From an uncultured Bacilli bacterium (lineage in GTDB: Bacteria; Bacillota_I; Bacilli_A; RF39; UBA660): DNA of 6,662 nucleotides. The position numbers and the translations under genes were made by a program. The stretch's first letter is position 1, and the number at the start of each line of letters is the position of its first letter. This document shows, piece by piece, positions 4,188-6,662 of this stretch. The stretch covers positions 1 through 6,662 of the forward strand of contig CALVPL010000057.1 in NCBI GenBank assembly GCA_944351315.1. The letters run 5' to 3'. The notes under the pieces were generated by a model, which was not told where the DNA came from, made no database searches, and saw nothing but the letters and a program-made list of their open reading frames with translations.

Positions 4188-5664
4188 AAATCACGAATGC
4201 AATTAAGTTACTTGACCCTTTATTGACAATTTTTGTTACAGTTTGACTTAGTTTATATCGAGTATTTGGCGGCATCATTGATAATTTTGCTTGAATTCCT
4301 TCTTTTACGATTACATCTAAACTGCGACCAAAAATTTCACTTTGCCAAATGCTTGCAGGATCGGTTTGATAATCTTTCATTAAGTAATTAATCAATTCTT
4401 TACTTTGAAGTTCGGAACCAATGATCGGTTCAAATGTACTTTCAACATCGACTTTCATTAAATGAATGCTACTTGCTACGGCTTTTAATTTTACTCCATA
4501 TCGATTTCCTTGTTTAATGATTTCTGGAGTACTTAATTTCATATCTTTTAAAGTTGGATGGACAATTCCATAACCGGTACTTTTTGCCATTTTTAAAGCA
4601 TCTTTTATGTTATCTAATTCTTCTTTACCTTCTGCATAGGTCGTAAATACTTTTAAAAGTCCAGCTTTACTTGTCGCAGCATCACCTACTAAACTTTTTA
4701 AAACACTTTGATATAAACTTTCTTCACTTTCTAATCGAACATGAACTACTCCATTAGAGGTATCTAATTTGCTAATGTATGCTTTCGAAATAATTTCAGA
4801 ATCTGTGAAGTGAAGTAAAATTCCTTCGACATCGCGAACTTTTTGAACATTCGTAACACTTTCTTTTATTTTCTCTAAATAGTGTTTTTTGATTTCATGA
4901 GTATTTGGTAATACATGAACCCATTCTGGCATATCTACTGCAATATCCATGATCGGAAATTCATATAAAGCTTGTTTTAAGATTTCTAGAATTTCTGGTT
5001 CTTCTAGTTGTTCTACATTCATAGGCATTACTGGCACATTATAGGTAGACTCTAAATCATTTGCTAAAGCACGTGTTTCATTACTATTTGGACGACTGCT
5101 ATTTAAAACGATAATGAAAGGTTTACCAATACTTAGTAATTCTCCAATAACTTTTTCTTCTGCCTCTAGATAATCTTGTCGTTTTAATTCACCGAAAGAT
5201 CCATCTGTCGTTACTACAATTCCGATCGTCGAATGGTCTTTAATTACTTTTTCGGTTCCGATTTCTGCCGCTTCAACAAATGGTACTGATTCGGAAAACC
5301 ATGGTGTTTTAATCATTCTAGGATTGCCATCACTGTCTTCATATCCTACTGCATTCGGAATTACAAATCCTACACAATCTACCAGTTTAATTTCTGCTTC
5401 AAAATCTTCCACTTTAATTTTAGCACCATTCGAAGGAACAAATTTTGGTTCGGTTGTCATGATTGTTTTACCTTGAGCACTCTGAGGAATTTCGTCTAAA
5501 CACCTTTTTTTCTCATATTCATCTGTAATACTTGGAACGACTAAATTTTCAATAAACCGTTTAATAAAAGTACTTTTTCCTGTTCTGACCGCTCCGACAA
5601 CTCCTAAATAGATTTCCCCATTACCGCGTTTAGCAATCGATTCCAACAATTCTTTTTTATCCAT
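4186..5664 (-). CDS. spoIVA: Stage IV sporulation protein A (spore coat morphogenetic ATPase)
   Basis: SpoIVA forms the basement layer of the spore coat: it binds the forespore outer membrane through SpoVM and polymerises using ATP hydrolysis. The protein has 492 residues, the family length. The Walker A motif GAVRTGKST is at 24-32, with Lys30. The threonine pair TT at 70-71 (in IMTTEPKF) matches the sensor threonines of the Bacillus protein. A Walker B-like LVDCVGF is at 94-100 with Asp96. A TRAFAC-like GTPase fold continues to about residue 240 (IVLNSSRPN near 186-194). The middle and C-terminal domains follow, ending SSNLIAFVI, the hydrophobic end used for membrane targeting in the family. 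The ATG at 5664 has AGGTGA (5671-5676) 6 nt upstream. A sigma-E promoter lies at 5682-5710 and a terminator at 4156-4187. It shows that the organism has at least part of the endosporulation programme. Confidence 0.97.
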   Translation of the reverse strand: MDKKELLESIAKRGNGEIYLGVVGAVRTGKSTFIKRFIENLVVPSITDEYEKKRCLDEIPQSAQGKTIMTTEPKFVPSNGAKIKVEDFEAEIKLVDCVGFVIPNAVGYEDSDGNPRMIKTPWFSESVPFVEAAEIGTEKVIKDHSTIGIVVTTDGSFGELKRQDYLEAEEKVIGELLSIGKPFIIVLNSSRPNSNETRALANDLESTYNVPVMPMNVEQLEEPEILEILKQALYEFPIMDIAVDMPEWVHVLPNTHEIKKHYLEKIKESVTNVQKVRDVEGILLHFTDSEIISKAYISKLDTSNGVVHVRLESEESLYQSVLKSLVGDAATSKAGLLKVFTTYAEGKEELDNIKDALKMAKSTGYGIVHPTLKDMKLSTPEIIKQGNRYGVKLKAVASSIHLMKVDVESTFEPIIGSELQSKELINYLMKDYQTDPASIWQSEIFGRSLDVIVKEGIQAKLSMMPPNTRYKLSQTVTKIVNKGSSNLIAFVI

Positions 5665-5681
5665 TAACTATCACCTAAAAC

Positions 5682-5710
5682 ACTATATGTAAATTCATAA
5701 TGGAATATTC
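5682..5710 (-). promoter_or_regulatory. Sigma-E-type mother-cell promoter of spoIVA
   Basis: On the minus strand, GAATATT (5704-5710) fits the sigma-E -35 consensus KMATATT exactly. CATATAGT (5682-5689) fits the -10 consensus CATACAMT at six of eight positions. The spacer is 14 bp, the preferred distance for sigma-E. spoIVA is a sigma-E regulon member in Bacillus, so position and function agree. The start would fall near 5675, giving a leader of only about 10-12 nt that begins at the ribosome binding site. The -35 box is part of the palindrome GGAATATTCC (5702-5711). Confidence 0.75.
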
Positions 5711-5722
5711 CTAAGAAAAAAG

Positions 5723-5929
5723 TTATTCAATTACATTATCAAAAAATAAATCGTCTGGTTTTAATTCAAATATTTTGGCGATTTGTACGGCTAAATCATA
5801 AAATAAACGTCTTTTCATATTTTCTATTTGCCAATAGTAACTTGTACTTATTCCTAATATTCGAGCCATATCTTCATAAGATAAATTTTTCCGTTTACGC
5901 TCCAAGGTTAACTTTTCATAACTTTTCAA
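5723..5929 (-). CDS. Small XRE-family helix-turn-helix regulator (68 residues)
   Basis: A single helix-turn-helix domain fills the protein: KLTLERKRKNLSYEDMARIL (helices 1-2), GISTSYYWQIEN (turn and recognition helix), then RRLFYDLAVQIAKIFELKPDDLFF, the usual last two helices of Cro/C1-type regulators. No sensor domain is present. The start is uncertain. TTG at 5929 has GGTGA upstream at a 7-nt distance and gives MKSYEKL as N-terminus, typical for such small regulators. GTG at 5944 would add five residues but has no ribosome binding site and lies almost at the predicted transcription start. An extended -10 promoter is at 5953-5961. The gene is 58 nt upstream of spoIVA with no terminator between them, so vegetative read-through into spoIVA is possible. 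It diverges from a tandem helix-turn-helix gene. Confidence 0.85.
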   Translation of the reverse strand: MKSYEKLTLERKRKNLSYEDMARILGISTSYYWQIENMKRRLFYDLAVQIAKIFELKPDDLFFDNVIE

Positions 5930-5940
5930 TCTTAAATCAC

Positions 5941-5996
5941 CCACTTAATTAAATTATAGCACATAAATATCATATATACCCACTAAATTATAAATA
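5941..5996. repeat. Direct repeat in the divergent regulator intergenic region
   Basis: CCACT followed by AAATTATA occurs twice: 5941-5958 (with five extra bases TAATT between the two parts) and 5980-5992 (without the insertion). The first copy covers the -10 region of the minus-strand regulator gene and the second sits where a promoter of the plus-strand gene would be expected. It may be a pair of operator sites for one of the two regulators, or a local duplication. Confidence 0.3.
5953..5961 (-). promoter_or_regulatory. Extended -10 promoter of the small XRE regulator
   Basis: On the minus strand, a perfect TATAAT (5953-5958) is preceded by TGC (5959-5961), the TGn extension that can replace a -35 box. 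No convincing -35 hexamer is found 16-18 bp upstream. Transcription should begin near 5946, so the TTG start at 5929 is favoured over the GTG at 5944. Confidence 0.6.
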
Positions 5997-6035
5997 AGGC
6001 CATTTCTTTTGCGAAAATAATTTTAGGTGATATAT

Positions 6036-6470
6036 ATGAATTTTGAAAGATTAAAAGAAAGAAGAAGTTATGAAGGATATACGCAACAAAACGTAGCCGA
6101 TATATTACATGTTCAAAGAGCTACATATGCTGGTTGGGAAACAGGCAAAGATATCATGCCTTTACGCCAATTATATAAGCTATCCAATAGCTATGAACTG
6201 AGTTTAGATTATTTAACAGGCTTATCAAATAACGATAAGAAGATGAAATCGAAAAATACGCAAATTGATATCAACCAAGTAGCTAATAATTTAAAAAAGT
6301 TTCGTAAGGAAAAACATTTAACCCAACAAGATGTTGCCAAAGCTCTTCAAACAACGCAGTCCAATATCCATAAATATGAAACCGGAAAATGTCTAATTAC
6401 AACCATGTATGCTTTAGAATTTTCAAAACAATTTGGTTATTCTTTAGATGAATTGTTAGGTCGCAAGTAA
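6036..6470 (+). CDS. Tandem XRE-type helix-turn-helix protein (144 residues)
   Basis: Two complete Cro/C1-type helix-turn-helix domains lie in one short chain. The first is at about residues 5-60 (YTQQNVADIL, YAGWETGKDI, LSLDYLTGL). A Lys/Asn/Asp-rich linker follows at about 64-80, and the second domain is at about 86-141 (LTQQDVAKAL, IHKYETGKCL, YSLDELLG). The two domains resemble each other, which suggests an internal duplication. No sensor, peptidase or membrane part is present. The start ATG at 6036 is chosen because AGGTGA (6025-6030) lies 5 nt upstream; the GTG at 6027 is inside that ribosome binding site. This is the only plus-strand gene in the window. It diverges from another XRE gene and converges on the spoVIF-like gene, with a shared terminator at 6469-6502. 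A weak -10 (TATAAA, 5989-5994) is the best promoter candidate. The target genes are unknown. Confidence 0.9.
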   Translation: MNFERLKERRSYEGYTQQNVADILHVQRATYAGWETGKDIMPLRQLYKLSNSYELSLDYLTGLSNNDKKMKSKNTQIDINQVANNLKKFRKEKHLTQQDVAKALQTTQSNIHKYETGKCLITTMYALEFSKQFGYSLDELLGRK

Positions 6471-6502
6471 AAAGTAGAGGATTTAAGAAACTCTACTTTT
6501 TT
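6469..6502. terminator. Bidirectional Rho-independent terminator between convergent genes
   Basis: AAAAAGTAGAG (6469-6479) pairs perfectly with CTCTACTTTTT (6491-6501) over 11 bp around an 11-nt loop. T-runs follow on both strands: 6497-6502 on the plus strand and the complement of 6469-6473 on the minus strand. It overlaps the stop codon of the tandem helix-turn-helix gene and that of the spoVIF-like gene, so one element serves both. Confidence 0.88.
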
Positions 6503-6662
6503 AAAACATTTTATCAACACCTTTTGGCACTTTATCTTCCACAATAGTTGCCACGATTTTATCTTCTCTTTCTTTAGAAACTTTCTTACCTGTTATATTA
6601 CTCAAAGTAGAAATAACTTCCCGCAAGGTTTTCTCATCTTTCATATTACCATTTTGTAATTT
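6501..6662 (-). CDS. spoVIF: Stage VI sporulation protein F-like, C-terminal part (runs off right edge)
   Basis: Fifty-three codons remain open to the right edge and stop with TAA at 6501-6503. The visible peptide contains QNGNMKDEKTLREVI, LSNITGKKVSKEREDKIV and VPKGVDKMF. This pattern (DEKT, a hydrophobic helix, V-[ST]-KE-x-ED, a short end with VP) matches my memory of the C-terminal half of SpoVIF (YjcC), a small protein of about 80-90 residues needed for late coat assembly and GerE-dependent expression in Bacillus. The N-terminal third and the promoter lie outside the window, so length and regulation cannot be judged. It converges with the tandem helix-turn-helix gene and shares its terminator. 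Proximity to spoIVA fits a sporulation role. The assignment rests on motif recognition only. Confidence 0.72.
   Translation of the reverse strand, partial: KLQNGNMKDEKTLREVISTLSNITGKKVSKEREDKIVATIVEDKVPKGVDKMF

Noticed and set aside
5723..6470. Toxin-antitoxin module made of the two XRE genes
   Set aside because: The genes are divergent, both are pure DNA-binding proteins and no toxin-like partner is present.

Overview
The window looks like a chromosomal segment of an AT-rich, endospore-forming member of the Bacillota. Three things point there: a full-length spoIVA, the 3' end of a gene that reads as spoVIF, and strong AGGAGG- or AGGTGA-type ribosome binding sites. Within the Bacillota I would guess an Erysipelotrichia-like or neighbouring AT-rich Bacilli lineage, but the sequence alone does not settle this. 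Almost everything is on the minus strand, so the window is best read from right to left.

Right part (about 4150-6662): a sporulation neighbourhood. The C-terminal 53 codons of a SpoVIF-like protein (6501-6662, -) converge on a plus-strand gene for a protein with two tandem XRE-type helix-turn-helix domains (6036-6470), and one bidirectional terminator lies between them. That gene diverges from a small single-domain XRE regulator (5723-5929, -). The regulator is followed by spoIVA (4186-5664, -), which carries a very good sigma-E promoter (5682-5710) and its own terminator.

Middle part (1167-4150): housekeeping genes. These are hup (histone-like HU) with its own terminator, then cdsA and rseP as a two-gene unit (CDP-diacylglycerol synthesis and intramembrane proteolysis). 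cdsA has a good sigma-A promoter and rseP is followed by a strong terminator. The uppS and dxr genes that often accompany cdsA and rseP in Bacillota are absent here. A pentapeptide-repeat protein gene lies just beyond the terminator. Then come tRNA-Arg(CCG) and tRNA-Leu(GAG), driven by a promoter that overlaps the 3' end of the pentapeptide gene.

Left part (1-960): an accessory-looking region immediately downstream of the tRNA-Leu 3' end. It holds an unrecognised 90-residue ORF bracketed by a 13-bp inverted repeat. Next is a compact regulatory cassette: a consensus sigma-A promoter, a 19-codon leader ORF with a good ribosome binding site, and an intrinsic terminator that overlaps the end of the leader ORF. 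Directly behind it is only the first 24 codons of a serine recombinase. The 5' end of an unrecognised small gene then runs off the left edge. I read this as the decayed or deleted end of a mobile element whose uORF/terminator attenuator is still intact. It is the most interesting part of the window.
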